64,000 nt of DNA from G965247775 sp965247775 (GCA_965247775.1 OZ252031.1:1116001-1180000); one strand, 5' to 3'; counted from the stretch's first letter, positions 34,501-39,941 are shown. A program made the numbers and translations. The notes: generated from the sequence alone by a model not told the origin.

Positions 34501-36385
34501 TGCTGTCGGTGACGTTCACCGTCACCGTGTAGCCGTCCCTGGTTTCGTGGTCCAGCGCTGAACCCGTGCTGATCTGCCGCGTCGCGGCGTTGAAGGTGAA
34601 GTGCCGGGCGTCCGTTCCGGTCATGCTGTAGGTCAGCGTGTCGCCCGCGTTGGCGTCCGTGGCCGCCTCTATCGGGTCGCCCACCGCGGTTCCCTTCGTC
34701 CGGTTCTCATCCACGCTGCGGGTGGCCGTGTCGACGGAGAACGCGGGCGCCTGGTTGGTGGCCGCTGCCGCCACGGTGCTGGCCGTCAACGCGCTGGCGG
34801 TCTTGTCGGGTCCGTGGCCGTCGGTGTAGGACGCCGTGGCCCGCAGCCACTTGCCCGCGACGGCGGCCCCCGGCGTGTACGACGCAGAGGTCGCGCCGGT
34901 GATGGCGCTGAAGATCCCGTCCTTCGCGTCGGCCCGCCACCACTGCCAGGTTTCCCCGCTGACGCTGCCGTCCGGGTCCTCCAGCGCGGCGGTCAGCTCC
35001 TCGCCCGCCACGGGCTCAGCCGGCGAGATGGAAACCGTCCCCGGCTCCTCCACGTTGGTCACCGTCACCGTGATGGTCTGGGAGACGTCGCCGACGGAGC
35101 TCCGGTTAACGCGGGCCCTCACGACGACGACGTACTCGTTGTTCGCGTCCGCGTCCGTCGGGTTCTCGTAGTCCGGCGCCGTCTTGAAGGTCAGCACGCC
35201 CGACGTGGTATTGAAGTTGAACTTGCCTTGGTCCGCTCCGCCGGTGATGGTGTAGAAGGCCTTGATGTCGGCGTTTCTCGCCTCCACCGTAATCACGGCG
35301 GTGGCCTTCTCCGCCACGCTGGGCGTCGCCGTGGAGACGAACACGATCGGCCCGTCCGCCGACGGGGTCGCGGTTACCTGGGCGGGGGGGCCGTCCCCCC
35401 CGGCGTTCACCGCCCGCACCTGGAAGTCGTAGGCTTCGGAGTCCAGGGATTCCCACGTGTGCGTGGTGGCACCGGCGCCGCTGGGGTGGACGTCTAACCA
35501 GCCGCTCCAGGTGGGCCTGAGCCTGACCAGCCTCGCCCGGTACTGGTACTTGGTGATGGTGGGGTCGCCGGGATTGTCCCAGACCAGAGTCACCTTGCCG
35601 TCGCCGATCAGGGTGAGCACGCCGCTGGGCTGGGCCGGCGGCGGCTGGGCCGCGGCGATGGTCCCGGAGGACGGGTAGGCGTCGCTGGTGCGGGACTCCG
35701 CGTTGTCCGCGTCGTCCTTGAAGCTCAGCCTGACCTTGACCCTCTTGCCCTCGTCGGCCGCCGCCAGCGTGTAGGTACTGCTGGTCGCCCCGGAGATGTC
35801 CGCGGCGTTGCTGCTGCCGTCGCTGTCCACCCGGACCCACTGGTAGGTATAGACGAAGCCCGAATCGCCCTTGTCCGCCTTGGTCAGTCCGTTGGTGTCG
35901 GCGATCGTGCCCTTGGCGGCGGTCAGCATCTCGCCCACCGTCGCCGTGCCGGAAATCGCCGGCTGGCCCGTCGCGTCGCGGTTGGCGGGCGCCGTCAGTG
36001 ACAGCGCCACCGTCTGGCCTTCAGTCCAGGAAAAATCAATTGGCCAATAGAGGAAATCTTCGTCTTCGGGAGAGTCGGCGAGATTAAGTGATTCGCCGTC
36101 CAGGTGCAAAGTCAGCGGATCCAGGGCTGCTTTGACCGTCGAGGCGGGTTTTCCTACGAAACGGAGCAATAAGTCACCCGGCTCCTCAATAAAGATGTAC
36201 GCAATGGTGTAGGTGACGCCCCCACGCGTGAAATCATCATCCGTGAGCACTGCTGTGTCCGAGCAGCTCTTATGGCCGGAAACTCTGCTGTCACAGCCAA
36301 AGAAGCCTCCGTCGTCGTCTTCGTCCACGGTGAGCGTCGCGGACCAGACCTCCACCACGTCGTCATCCTTCACCGTCACCGTCAC
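22301..36385 (-). CDS. Giant adhesin, central part (lectin-like, LRR, FN3, Calx-beta)
   Basis: 4694-codon ORF. Its ATG at 36385 is not the true start: homology to the repeated WSATLTV/Calx-beta region extends upstream to a 2-nt insertion near 36435. N to C it has a WSATLTV module, FN3 and Ig-like units, cadherin-like units (TTPANDAENNEYVVVVTATG), Calx-beta-like units, lectin-like copy E, a 12-repeat LRR block, more Calx-beta-like units, a second short LRR block, cadherin and FN3 units, a cysteine-containing unit, SwmB-like units and lectin-like copies D and C. It stops prematurely at 22301 because of one extra nucleotide. No membrane segment is seen; it is probably extracellular and translated as part of one protein. 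Confidence 0.85.
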   Translation of the reverse strand: MTVTVKDDDVVEVWSATLTVDEDDDGGFFGCDSRVSGHKSCSDTAVLTDDDFTRGGVTYTIAYIFIEEPGDLLLRFVGKPASTVKAALDPLTLHLDGESLNLADSPEDEDFLYWPIDFSWTEGQTVALSLTAPANRDATGQPAISGTATVGEMLTAAKGTIADTNGLTKADKGDSGFVYTYQWVRVDSDGSSNAADISGATSSTYTLAAADEGKRVKVRLSFKDDADNAESRTSDAYPSSGTIAAAQPPPAQPSGVLTLIGDGKVTLVWDNPGDPTITKYQYRARLVRLRPTWSGWLDVHPSGAGATTHTWESLDSEAYDFQVRAVNAGGDGPPAQVTATPSADGPIVFVSTATPSVAEKATAVITVEARNADIKAFYTITGGADQGKFNFNTTSGVLTFKTAPDYENPTDADANNEYVVVVRARVNRSSVGDVSQTITVTVTNVEEPGTVSISPAEPVAGEELTAALEDPDGSVSGETWQWWRADAKDGIFSAITGATSASYTPGAAVAGKWLRATASYTDGHGPDKTASALTASTVAAAATNQAPAFSVDTATRSVDENRTKGTAVGDPIEAATDANAGDTLTYSMTGTDARHFTFNAATRQISTGSALDHETRDGYTVTVNVTDSKTADDKASTTIDDSIVVTISVTDVDEAGTVVLAPARPGLGTAVNASVEDPDGGVTGETWQWARADAKDGVFSDITGATSTSYTPVAADAGKWLRATASYEDAFGPNKTAAGVSAAAALARPARPSGVIALIGDGQVKLVWDNPRDSTITRYERWTQLSTVPGPHRYIEIGNSGANTTTYLIESLNNGTSYTTSLRAVNAAGPGPAFEVARTPAKSAVLTLLSTATPSVAENTTAVTRVMAGYGGYRITGSGADNARFSIHSTSGVLTFNTAPDYENPTDADGDNEYVLTVRAFRETQLNLTITVTVTDVDEDGAVTFDTETPTVGVALTAALDDPDGSSSVSWAWSRAGAKDGTFAAITSATLAAYTPVAADEGEWLKATATYTDGFDNAAGETAAGVTASAVAVNVAPTFSSASAVNAAENTTAVVTVTATDGDSGDSVTGYAITGGADKARFSLVAGTGVLTFTSAPDFESPADAASTTPANDAENNEYVVVVTATGGADARALTAAQTIIVTVTNVDEDETVTFDTETPTVGVALTATLVDPDGSSSVSWAWARATAKDGTFAAITGATLASYTPVAADEGQWLQATATYTDGFGDAAGETAAGVTANAVVKTAKVALALSRATIQEGGAAETSTSTVTATLDKAAAADVTVAVSVSRVTAEEGDFTLSTNNELSIAAGETTSTGVVTITAGDDLDLDDETVTVSGMVSGAAVTAPAGMTLTITDDDERPAKPAGFSASPGGALVKLTWKDPDNDAAEWQYSSDDGSEGSGDWTAMFTGNISSDAGALSYTVRGLSNDTEYTFKIRAFIIIMAGGQQSVVFGDESDAVTATPTAPAVVDNTDPVSIVSSPASGGVYDTGEKVELAVKFTKNVNVAGTPRLAIKIGSAERHAVYSGGTGTNTLTFSYVVSPGDGDADSDGAVDANASVSVEADKLELNGGKITVAGTTVDAVLRHGALAAQSGQKAHGRLPWAVCGALEETGRECVVHARWPLTPSGLSAGDKFRLLFVTREKILAIAKGHSTYDGHVEKAAANNPYISDTLKATFKALVSTSASSTEPAENMRPRSHTRSTDKGAASPIYWLGGAKVADGYGDFCDASWDSLAARLENGAALSAETDSDPTVWTGTTQRCVARFRLGKVPFLVNVGNATTQGRFFLDHDDNNPVRSRRLYGLSPVLVVAGSSKVTLELPEATIIEGETTIREGGAPHESRVTASLDNVSLTETIVTVSAAPTVGSRTPAEAFTLSTNKELIIAAGATASTGMVTISANNDLDSDDEKVTVSGTVTHGSAQAPESVALIIRDADAPNVCRGTTATPDGPSSRGLVADCNNLLGARDGLVGSTDPSPLNWATSTAISDWTGVTVGGGRVTGLSLPDKTLAGVLPVQLSRLLALTALDLSGNDLSGSIPTELGGLTKLTTLNLRGNKLSGSIPKELGALSALITLDLSGNDLSGRLPTSAETGSIGLHTLGKIETLNLSGNKLTGTIPSQLSKWNQRHPKVRGKLEKLTALDLSGNRLSGTIPIEIASNTKLERLDLSGNVLSGSIPKELGALTKLETLDLSGNTLTGSLPTSAQGEPYGLDTLGEIETLNLSANKLTGSIPAKLGALTTLTTLNLSGNELSGSIPGQLSALKQLTTLNLSDNELNGAIPEALVCDTSEDTGLCGLMPFSTGLNLTNNKLTGGVTLALARAGEDPADQLVLYEEDGKATINVTATLDKAAAWVNGFRRKSGELVHVAPSTVALTVSGSGGNTNLVDFTPVPPFEISITKNARSLDSQYTSTRSFTLEMPADSPSPENEGEETVTVSLTAFGADESNPSIGAMGVADLSLVVSSPPTIILKDEPRPRQVTLTLSPKKISEYEGRALVTATLDTPATDDIEITVSAAPKQGTGTAAGDFTLTGTTLAIAEGKVVSTGVVAVTANSDTDANDEDEYVTVSGLITGGTASAPSSVVLTIVDDDVECTVGSGQGSTLTPEQGASGLKEDCDILLSSKDVLRGTKSFSPADWSVDRKLTSWQGVITDNSRVTRLQLFGLDGSIPAQLGRLAGLTHLQMFTRTPEEEGLEGVLPATLGNLLELQQLSLNDNRLTGPIPSGLDRLTKLTNLDLHGNELTGVASVVLSPTTVAEDAGDTTVTVTATLDAGTAWANKFAQGNGPSGSAISVTVGGSGEEGAVDFTTSASSFAIAIAKGKVSGAGTFTLTPTADFEDETDETVTVSVTGTAARGAADVALVPASATLAVTDDDEPNSPPTFDDGKSALTLQVAEGTSGAFHTASASDPDTQDTVTYTVSGGADRASFLIDSDAGGLKFKTAPDYESPADTGGDNEYVVEVTATGGTDARALTASQTITVTVTDENEPPDKPDAPTVTGQTATSLTIGWTAPSTTGRPAISGYDVQYKTASATEWTNGPQDVTGTTATIGSLTPSTDYQARVRAKNDEGAGEWSDAVSGTTEAVVVVDQPGAVGFVSAMPVSEGEALTQPWVGVGVVAGVTDPDGDPASVTWQWALGTLDTQGTADTTDDTWDYADISSAAAATYVPVADDVGKRLRATATYAEGGERRTAAAETAERVNAHPTLLVVPEAISVLEGTTAASPAEEKGVYQVRLGSGPSCKSANCEITITAISADTGTVVVFTPPITYNVKSRAARPGDIYVYAPDETGAADSADETVVISHELSGGGNKIALATTGSDARIVTVTVTDDEGAAPAKPAGFLARAEGPRATLSWTDPANAAITRWQYRRSTGRVGPELTLYWDEWTDVPDSGAATATYTVTGVSETQSTDFQVRASRGAQRGPATDAVTAVGAAEGAPASSAVFTLVAPTKRSIADEDKVSALSLTGGADQNKFSLDTTTGVITFTASPDYETPGDANGDNIYIVTARATGGTTGAPQTIDHTLYVAVGDVEEAGAVTLSSAAGRCGPALTASLADGDGIVGSVTWQWARANTRTGAYADITGATSAGYTPTLADDGTWLRATASYTDGRGPGKSASATTTEAVVIPACVVGVAIASDPGADATYKVSDVITATVTFNRNVSKTGRPELTIKIGANDRQARFSSGSTHNTTTTLAFVYTVVEGDADDNGIAIEADKLTLPGSPPATITITGQSGRAAVLTHTALGAQSGHKVDGVSPDKPGSVTAVGGNTQVTLRWESLAAVADITGFQYRYRKTVGAPRYGAWTDVSGSTKATVEAVVTGLTNNTAYTFQVRAVDAAENEGAASDAVTATPRAPAGLPTLQSVPADWALKPAGVPAGGSFRLMFVTEGTSTASSSDIADYNLFVQAQANANATLKPFKGEFRALISTGTVNARDNTATTYTNTEKGVPIYWVDNGTVAWTYNAQTGTARVANDYADLYDGSWDQGYGTNQKSVKTQAGVWTGSTTAGVKYRSRHAGAARVQNGFSAPPSLGNVQLVFGSGQPAASDNRLYALSPVITLAVATDTTAPTVSSIAITSILPRYDIYSITDTITATVTFSENVTVTGKPELALDIGGTDRQAVYAGGSGTKLLTFDYAVVEGDADSDGIAIGANALTLPGSPAATIKDAANNDATLTHSPLTAQSDHTVDGVGPTITSLTVSSSPSSAGAYGIGSVIRIDVYFDDVIHVFGVPTLALQVGDSSVTALETTVAGGCSISDALCFGYTVSEGDEDTNGISVSKNSLAVGDSAALTDRALNRATLTHDALIAQPGHKVDGVPPAKPADFTAAPGDEHVTLRWTDPGDDSIDKWEYRQKTGEAAYGDWTGITGSDKDTVTHTVTSLMNGTSYGFKVRAVDIGANNGAASDEATATPVAAPTTAPPSVVVGSALIPVDSNGNPQVAAGERFRLLFVTSTTRNASSLDIGVYNSSVQERAAANANLASFSGQFRAVISTADVDARTNTGTAFTDADKGLPIYWVGGAKVVDDYEDFYTPDWESRDGKTESGGTPPVSEVWTGLSATGGRSASATPGSTTVTYGNPIAPGFNPFNSGTGGNLNNRALYGLSPVISVIQQPPPAKPAGFTATAGTGEAALSWTDPKDASITEWQYRQKQGAGSYGDWTDIPHSNAATAAYTVRGLTPSTVYTFRVRAVNSVGNGAESD
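22570..23140 (-). other. Lectin-like module, copy C
   Basis: Motif order FRLLFVTSTTRNASSLDIGV, RAVISTADVDARTNTGTAF, LPIYWVGGAKVVDDYEDFY, VWTGLSATGG and ALYGLSPVISV. Last module before the second frameshift region. Confidence 0.6.
24225..24815 (-). other. Lectin-like module, copy D
   Basis: Motif order FRLMFVTEGTSTASSSDIAD, GEFRALISTGTVNARDNTAT, VPIYWVDNGTVAW, VANDYADLYDGSWDQ, VWTGSTTAG and RLYALSPVITL. It carries a short insertion between the IYWV and VANDY motifs not present in other copies. Confidence 0.6.
28155..28625 (-). repeat. Short leucine-rich-repeat block 2
   Basis: Begins with a cap-like segment (ECTVGSGQG, DCDILLSSKDVL, LTSWQGVITDNSRVTRL) followed by about four repeats: LDGSIPAQLGRLAGLTHL, LEGVLPATLGNLLELQQL, LNDNRLTGPIPSGLDRLTKL, LDLHGNELTG. 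The consensus LxxNxLxGxIPxxLGxLxxL is the plant-specific LRR type, and the 'W.GV' cap resembles the plant LRRNT cap. Confidence 0.8.
29430..30580 (-). repeat. Plant-type leucine-rich-repeat block 1 (about 12 repeats)
   Basis: Opens with an N-cap (NVCRGTTATPDG, DCNNLLGARDGLVGS, LNWATSTAISDWTGVTV), then about 12 repeats of roughly 24 residues such as LTALDLSGNDLSGSIPTELG, LTTLNLRGNKLSGSIPKELG and LERLDLSGNVLSGSIPKELG. Three repeats carry 7-12-residue insertions. The 'SGSIP' consensus and the cap are typical of plant receptor-kinase ectodomains. Such LRRs are known in some bacteria; within a cadherin/FN3 giant protein they probably form a ligand-binding arc. Confidence 0.9.
30955..31570 (-). other. 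Lectin-like module, copy E (most divergent)
   Basis: Motif order FRLLFVTREKILAI, FKALVSTSASSTEPAENMRP, PIYWLGGAKVADGYGDFCDA, VWTGTTQRCVARFRLG and RRLYGLSPVLVV. It contains extra Cys residues (ECVVHARWPL, DFCDASW, QRC) absent from the other copies. Confidence 0.55.
32660..32960 (-). repeat. Near-identical Ig-like unit, copy 2 (pairs with 33295-33590)
   Basis: Encodes the DETVTFDTETPTVGVALTA to ATYTDGFGDAAGETAAGV unit. It is almost identical over about 295 bp to the unit about 633 bp away, indicating recent tandem duplication. Confidence 0.75.
33295..33590 (-). repeat. Near-identical Ig-like unit, copy 1 (pairs with 32660-32960)
   Basis: Partner of the 32.7-kb unit (GAVTFDTETPTVGVALTA to ATYTDGFDNAAGETAAGV). 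The spacing is filled by a cadherin-like unit, so the duplicated module is Ig plus cadherin. Confidence 0.75.
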
Positions 36386-39300
36386 GTCGGCGACGTCGGC
36401 CAGCCGGTAGCCGCTGCCCGAACCGCTGACCGTGTGTGGGAGACCGTGACCGACTCGTCAGCGCTGTCGGTGTCGTCCACGCCGGTCACGGTCACCGTCT
36501 GCTCCGTGTCCCAGTTCGAGGTCGTGAAGGTCAGCGCGCCGGAGACCGACGCCGCCCCGGTGTCGTCGCTCGCAGGCGTAATGGTCACTTCGGCAAAGGG
36601 CTCGCTGTCCAGCTTCACCGTGTAGGCCGCCGTCCCCCCTTCGGCCACCGTCAGGCTCGTCGTCGACACGGTGACGCCCTTCTCGTCGTCGTCGGTCACC
36701 GTCAGCGTCACGTTGTCCGGCGCCGTGACCGCCGTCCCGCTCACCGTGGCCGAGATGGTCACCGTCGCATCGCTCATGGCGTCCACGGCGTTGTCCACCG
36801 CGGTGACGGTCACCGTCCCGCTCTCCGTGGCGTTGGCCGCTATCGTCAGTTCCGTGCCGCCGAGCGTGACCGCGGCGGCCGGGTCGGCGCTGATCGTGAC
36901 CGTCGTCTCCGAGGTCACCGCGCTCGGCAGCGTCGCCTTCAGCGTCGTGCTGTTGCCCGTCCCGCCCTCGGCGATGCTCGAAGCCCCCAGCACCAGCGCC
37001 GCCTTGGGCGGCCCCCTCAGTTGCAGCGCCACCGTCTGGCCGTCGGTCCAGCCCAGGACGGCTGCCCAGCCGATCTGGAGGCCGGCCGCGGTGGCGTCCT
37101 CGAGACCGAACGATCCGCCGTCGGCGCGCAGGGTCAGCGCGCCCAGGGCCGTTTTGGCCGTCTCGGCTGAACTTCCGAAACTGAGAAGGAGCTTATCTTC
37201 ATCGGAGTCCCAGAAGAGATAGGTAAAGGCATAGTCGGCGCCCCCGTATGTGAACTCGGCATCCGTAAGGGCTGCTGAGCACGCCTCATGACCGGCGGAA
37301 GGGCCACAGCCATAGAACTGCGAAGATTTGTCCACCGTCAGCGTGGCCGACCAGACGGCGGCCTCGTCGTCGAGCGCCGTCACCGACACGTCGGCGACGG
37401 CGGCCAGCCGGTAGCCGCTGCCCGAACCGCTGACCGTGTGGGAGACCGTGACCGACTCGTCGGCGCTGTCGGTGTCGTCCACGCCGGTCACGGTCACCGT
37501 CTGCTCCGTGTCCCAGTTCGAGGTCGTGAAGGTCAGCACGCCGGAGACCGACGCCGCCCCGGTGTCGTCGCTCGCAGGCGTAATCGTCACCTCGGCAAAG
37601 GGCTCGCTGTCCAGCTTCACCGTGTAGGCCGCCGTCCCCCCTTCGGCCACCGTCAGGCTCGTCGGCGACACGGTGACGCCCTTCTTGTCGTCGTCGGTCA
37701 CCGTCAGCGTCACGTTGTCCGGCGCCGTGACCGCCGTCCCGCTCACCGTGGCCGAGATGGTCACCGTCGCATCGCTCATGGCGTCCACGGCGTTGTCCAC
37801 CGCGGTGACGGTGACCGTCCCGCTCTCCTTCGCGTTGGCCGCGATGGTCAGTTCCGTGCCGCCGAGCGTGACCGCGGCGGCCGGGTCGGCGCTGATCGTG
37901 AACGTCGTCTCCGAGGCCACCGCGCTCGGCAGCGTCGCCTTCAGCGTCGTGCTGTTGCCCGTCCCGCTCTCGGCGATGCTCGAAGCCCCCAGCGCCAGCA
38001 CCGCCTTGGGCGCGACGGGGGGCCCACTCAGTGACAGCGCCACCATCTGGCCATCAGTCCAAGCGAAATCGATTGACGACCACTCGAGGAACTCGTCCTC
38101 AGTCCTGGCGTCGGCGATACGAAGCGATTCGCCGCCCAGGTGCAGAATCAGCGAACCCAGGGCTGCTTTGAACGTCGCGGCGGTTCCTCCGAAACTGAGA
38201 TATAGGGCCGGATCCTCAATATAGATGTACGAAATGGTATAGGTGACGCCCCCATACGTGAAATCATCATCCGTGAGCACTGCTGTGTCCGAGCAGTCCT
38301 TCTGGCTTGAAGTGGCATTGTCACAGCCAAAGTAGATGTCGTCTTGGTCCACGGTGAGCGTCGCGGACCAGACCTTCAGCCCGTCCACCTTGTGGCCCGA
38401 CTGGTCCGCCAGCGCGGCGTGGGCAAGGTTGGCGTCAACGGCCCACGCCTTGATCGTGCCCTCGTTCAGGGCCAGCGCGTTCTGCCCGATGGAGATGCCG
38501 TTGGCGTCGCTGTCCCACTCCGCCACCGTGTAGCTGAACGTCAGCGTCAGGTTGTCCGACGATATCGATGCGTAGTCCGCCTGCCTCTCCGTGCCCCCGA
38601 TGTCCAGGGCCAGCTGCGGCGTCCCCGTCACCGCAACCGCCAGGCTGTACGTCACCGTAACGGTAATCGCCTCCCCCTTGCCGTAGGCGCCGCCCGAGGC
38701 CGGCGTGGAGGTGATGGCGGGGCCGCTTGTGATGGCCGGCGTCGCTACCTGCGGCTGCCCTGCCGCGACGGGCCCGCGCGGGACCTCCACCGGGGCCGTC
38801 ACCGCGCTCGCGGTCCGCTCCTCCTGGTGCGAGTCCATATAAGAGGCAGTCGCCCGCAACCGCTTCCCCGCGTCCGCGCCCGCATTCGGCGTGTAGGCGG
38901 CCCCGGTCGCGCCCACGATGGCGGTCCACGCGCTGCCGCCGGCGGAACGCGCCCAGCCCCAGGTCACGCCGCTGACGCCGCCGTCCGGGTCGGTCAGGCT
39001 GGCGGTCACCGCGCTGCCGCTTTGGGGCACGTCGGTATCCAGGGCAACCGTGCCCGGTTCGTCCACGTTGAGGACGCTGATGGTCACCTGGATGGAGTCG
39101 TCAACGCTGGTGTCGGCCTCGCCGGCGGCGTTCTTGCCGTCGTGCACGGCGAGGGTCACGCTGTACTCCGCCTGGGTCTCGTAGTCGAGGTCCGCGCCCG
39201 CGGCGACGAAGATCTGGCCGTCGCCGGCGATGACCATGAACGACCAGCTGTCGGTGATCGTGTAGGTCAGCGCGTCGCCGTCGCCGTCCTCGGCGGTGAC

Positions 39301-39924
39301 CGGATCGCCAACGTAGAGGCCGGGCAGCCATATCTCCGACACGCTGCGGGCGGCGGTCTCACCGGCGAACTGGGGCGCGCTGTTGGCCGGCGGCGGTGGC
39401 GGCGGCGGCTCCGGTTCCTCCGGGGAGCCGGCGACCTTGTGTGCGGCCTGGTCACCCACGCGGCCATGGCGCAGCCTGGCCCGGTTGCCCTCGGCGTCGG
39501 CGATCTTCCCCCCGTTTGGGTCCAGCGCGTTCTTCTTGAGGCTGACCCCGTCCGCGTCGCGGTCGGCCGCCTTCACGACGTAGGAGAAGCGCAGCGTCGC
39601 TTCGCTCGCATCCGCGCCCGTATAGCGCGCCCAGCGCCCCCGCTCACCGATCCACACCTGCAGGCGCGGCTCCCCGGTCACGGTCACCGGCTCGCTAAAG
39701 GTCACCTCCGCCGTGATCATCTCGCCCGCGCGGTACGTGTCGCCGCTCTGCGGGCTGCTGGTGACGGCGGGACCGGAGATGACTTTCGGCCCGGCGACGC
39801 CGTCCTGGGCGATGGCCGAGTCAGCGGGCGACGCCAGCAGGATCAGGCCGAGAGTCAGCGTGGCGAGAAGCCCGAGGGAGCGCGCTGGGAGGATGCGGCG
39901 GAGCGACGAATTGCCAGGCATCAT
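36382..39924 (-). CDS. Giant adhesin, N-terminal part with signal peptide
   Basis: 1180-codon ORF starting ATG ATG at 39924. Signal peptide: RR near residue 9, hydrophobic core LGLLATLTLGLILLA, probable cleavage after A37 or A39 (ADSAIAQD). Then a SwmB-like unit (YRAGEMITAEVTFSEPVTVT), a Gly/Pro linker (EEPEPPPPPPP), a cadherin-like unit (LDYETQAEYSVTLAVHDG), an Ig-like unit, a second SwmB-like unit, and two rounds of WSATLTV module plus Calx-beta-like unit plus GVTVSPTSLTVAEGG unit. The last 20 or so residues are out of frame because of the CA expansion. The start lacks a Shine-Dalgarno; a C13 tract occupies its place. Confidence 0.9.
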   Translation of the reverse strand: MMPGNSSLRRILPARSLGLLATLTLGLILLASPADSAIAQDGVAGPKVISGPAVTSSPQSGDTYRAGEMITAEVTFSEPVTVTGEPRLQVWIGERGRWARYTGADASEATLRFSYVVKAADRDADGVSLKKNALDPNGGKIADAEGNRARLRHGRVGDQAAHKVAGSPEEPEPPPPPPPANSAPQFAGETAARSVSEIWLPGLYVGDPVTAEDGDGDALTYTITDSWSFMVIAGDGQIFVAAGADLDYETQAEYSVTLAVHDGKNAAGEADTSVDDSIQVTISVLNVDEPGTVALDTDVPQSGSAVTASLTDPDGGVSGVTWGWARSAGGSAWTAIVGATGAAYTPNAGADAGKRLRATASYMDSHQEERTASAVTAPVEVPRGPVAAGQPQVATPAITSGPAITSTPASGGAYGKGEAITVTVTYSLAVAVTGTPQLALDIGGTERQADYASISSDNLTLTFSYTVAEWDSDANGISIGQNALALNEGTIKAWAVDANLAHAALADQSGHKVDGLKVWSATLTVDQDDIYFGCDNATSSQKDCSDTAVLTDDDFTYGGVTYTISYIYIEDPALYLSFGGTAATFKAALGSLILHLGGESLRIADARTEDEFLEWSSIDFAWTDGQMVALSLSGPPVAPKAVLALGASSIAESGTGNSTTLKATLPSAVASETTFTISADPAAAVTLGGTELTIAANAKESGTVTVTAVDNAVDAMSDATVTISATVSGTAVTAPDNVTLTVTDDDKKGVTVSPTSLTVAEGGTAAYTVKLDSEPFAEVTITPASDDTGAASVSGVLTFTTSNWDTEQTVTVTGVDDTDSADESVTVSHTVSGSGSGYRLAAVADVSVTALDDEAAVWSATLTVDKSSQFYGCGPSAGHEACSAALTDAEFTYGGADYAFTYLFWDSDEDKLLLSFGSSAETAKTALGALTLRADGGSFGLEDATAAGLQIGWAAVLGWTDGQTVALQLRGPPKAALVLGASSIAEGGTGNSTTLKATLPSAVTSETTVTISADPAAAVTLGGTELTIAANATESGTVTVTAVDNAVDAMSDATVTISATVSGTAVTAPDNVTLTVTDDDEKGVTVSTTSLTVAEGGTAAYTVKLDSEPFAEVTITPASDDTGAASVSGALTFTTSNWDTEQTVTVTGVDDTDSADESVTVSHTRSAVRAAATGWPTSPT
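36385..37015 (-). repeat. Near-identical 630-bp repeat, copy 2 (pairs with 37385-38020)
   Basis: Encodes a Calx-beta-like unit (ALVLGASSIAEGGTGNSTTL) and the following GVTVSTTSLTVAEGGTAAYT unit. Offset 1002 bp from copy 1, only scattered substitutions, plus the 2-nt insertion near 36435. A recent in-frame tandem duplication together with the WSATLTV module. Confidence 0.85.
36431..36440 (-). other. 2-nt frameshift site in a CA repeat
   Basis: Coding strand TCCCACACACGGTC here versus TCCCACACGGTC in the paralogous copy at about 37440. One extra CA dinucleotide shifts the frame, so the first ORF ends with an unrelated tail (SHTRSAVRAAATGWPTSPT). A dinucleotide-repeat expansion fits slipped-strand mispairing or a read error. 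Confidence 0.85.
37385..38020 (-). repeat. Near-identical 630-bp repeat, copy 1 (pairs with 36385-37015)
   Basis: Intact counterpart of copy 2. Here the text reads CACACGG on the coding strand and the frame continues through SHTVSGSGSGYRLAAVAD, which defines the expected reading at the broken copy. Confidence 0.85.
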
Positions 39925-39928
39925 TCGT

Positions 39929-39941
39929 GGGGGGGGGGGGG
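39929..39941 (-). promoter_or_regulatory. C13 homopolymer 4 nt before the giant gene's start
   Basis: Thirteen consecutive G on the plus strand (C on the coding strand) occupy the Shine-Dalgarno position, separated from ATG by ACGA. Homopolymers of this length mutate by slippage. In known contingency loci such tracts in 5' regions change expression of surface proteins. It is the longest homopolymer I noticed in the window. Confidence 0.8.

Larger units (their letters stand above)
2656..39924 (-). other. Giant adhesin locus: one gene of about 12,420 codons in three frames
   Basis: Three minus-strand ORFs abut here. Codon phases shift by 2 nt at about 36435 and by 1 nt at about 22303. At both points the protein resumes exactly where an internal paralogous repeat says it should. 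Removing the extra bases gives one continuous frame from ATG 39924 to TGA 2656, about 12,421 residues and roughly 1.2 MDa. Order N to C: signal peptide; Ig-like, cadherin-like, Calx-beta-like and WSATLTV modules; fibronectin III modules; lectin-like and leucine-rich-repeat modules; a long cadherin/FN3 stretch; beta-propeller; cadherin-like sandwich; two C-terminal repeats. No LPXTG motif or C-terminal membrane segment is seen. The likely role is cell-surface adhesion or cell-cell contact. The breaks may be sequencing errors, real inactivation or variation. Confidence 0.8.

Noticed and set aside
36431..36440. Programmed ribosomal frameshift
   Set aside because: No slippery heptamer or downstream pseudoknot is evident, and the intact paralogue shows the simplest explanation is an extra CA.
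2656..39924. CRISPR array or satellite repeats
   Set aside because: The repeats are long, in frame and coding, with protein-module periodicity and no short identical spacer-separated repeats.
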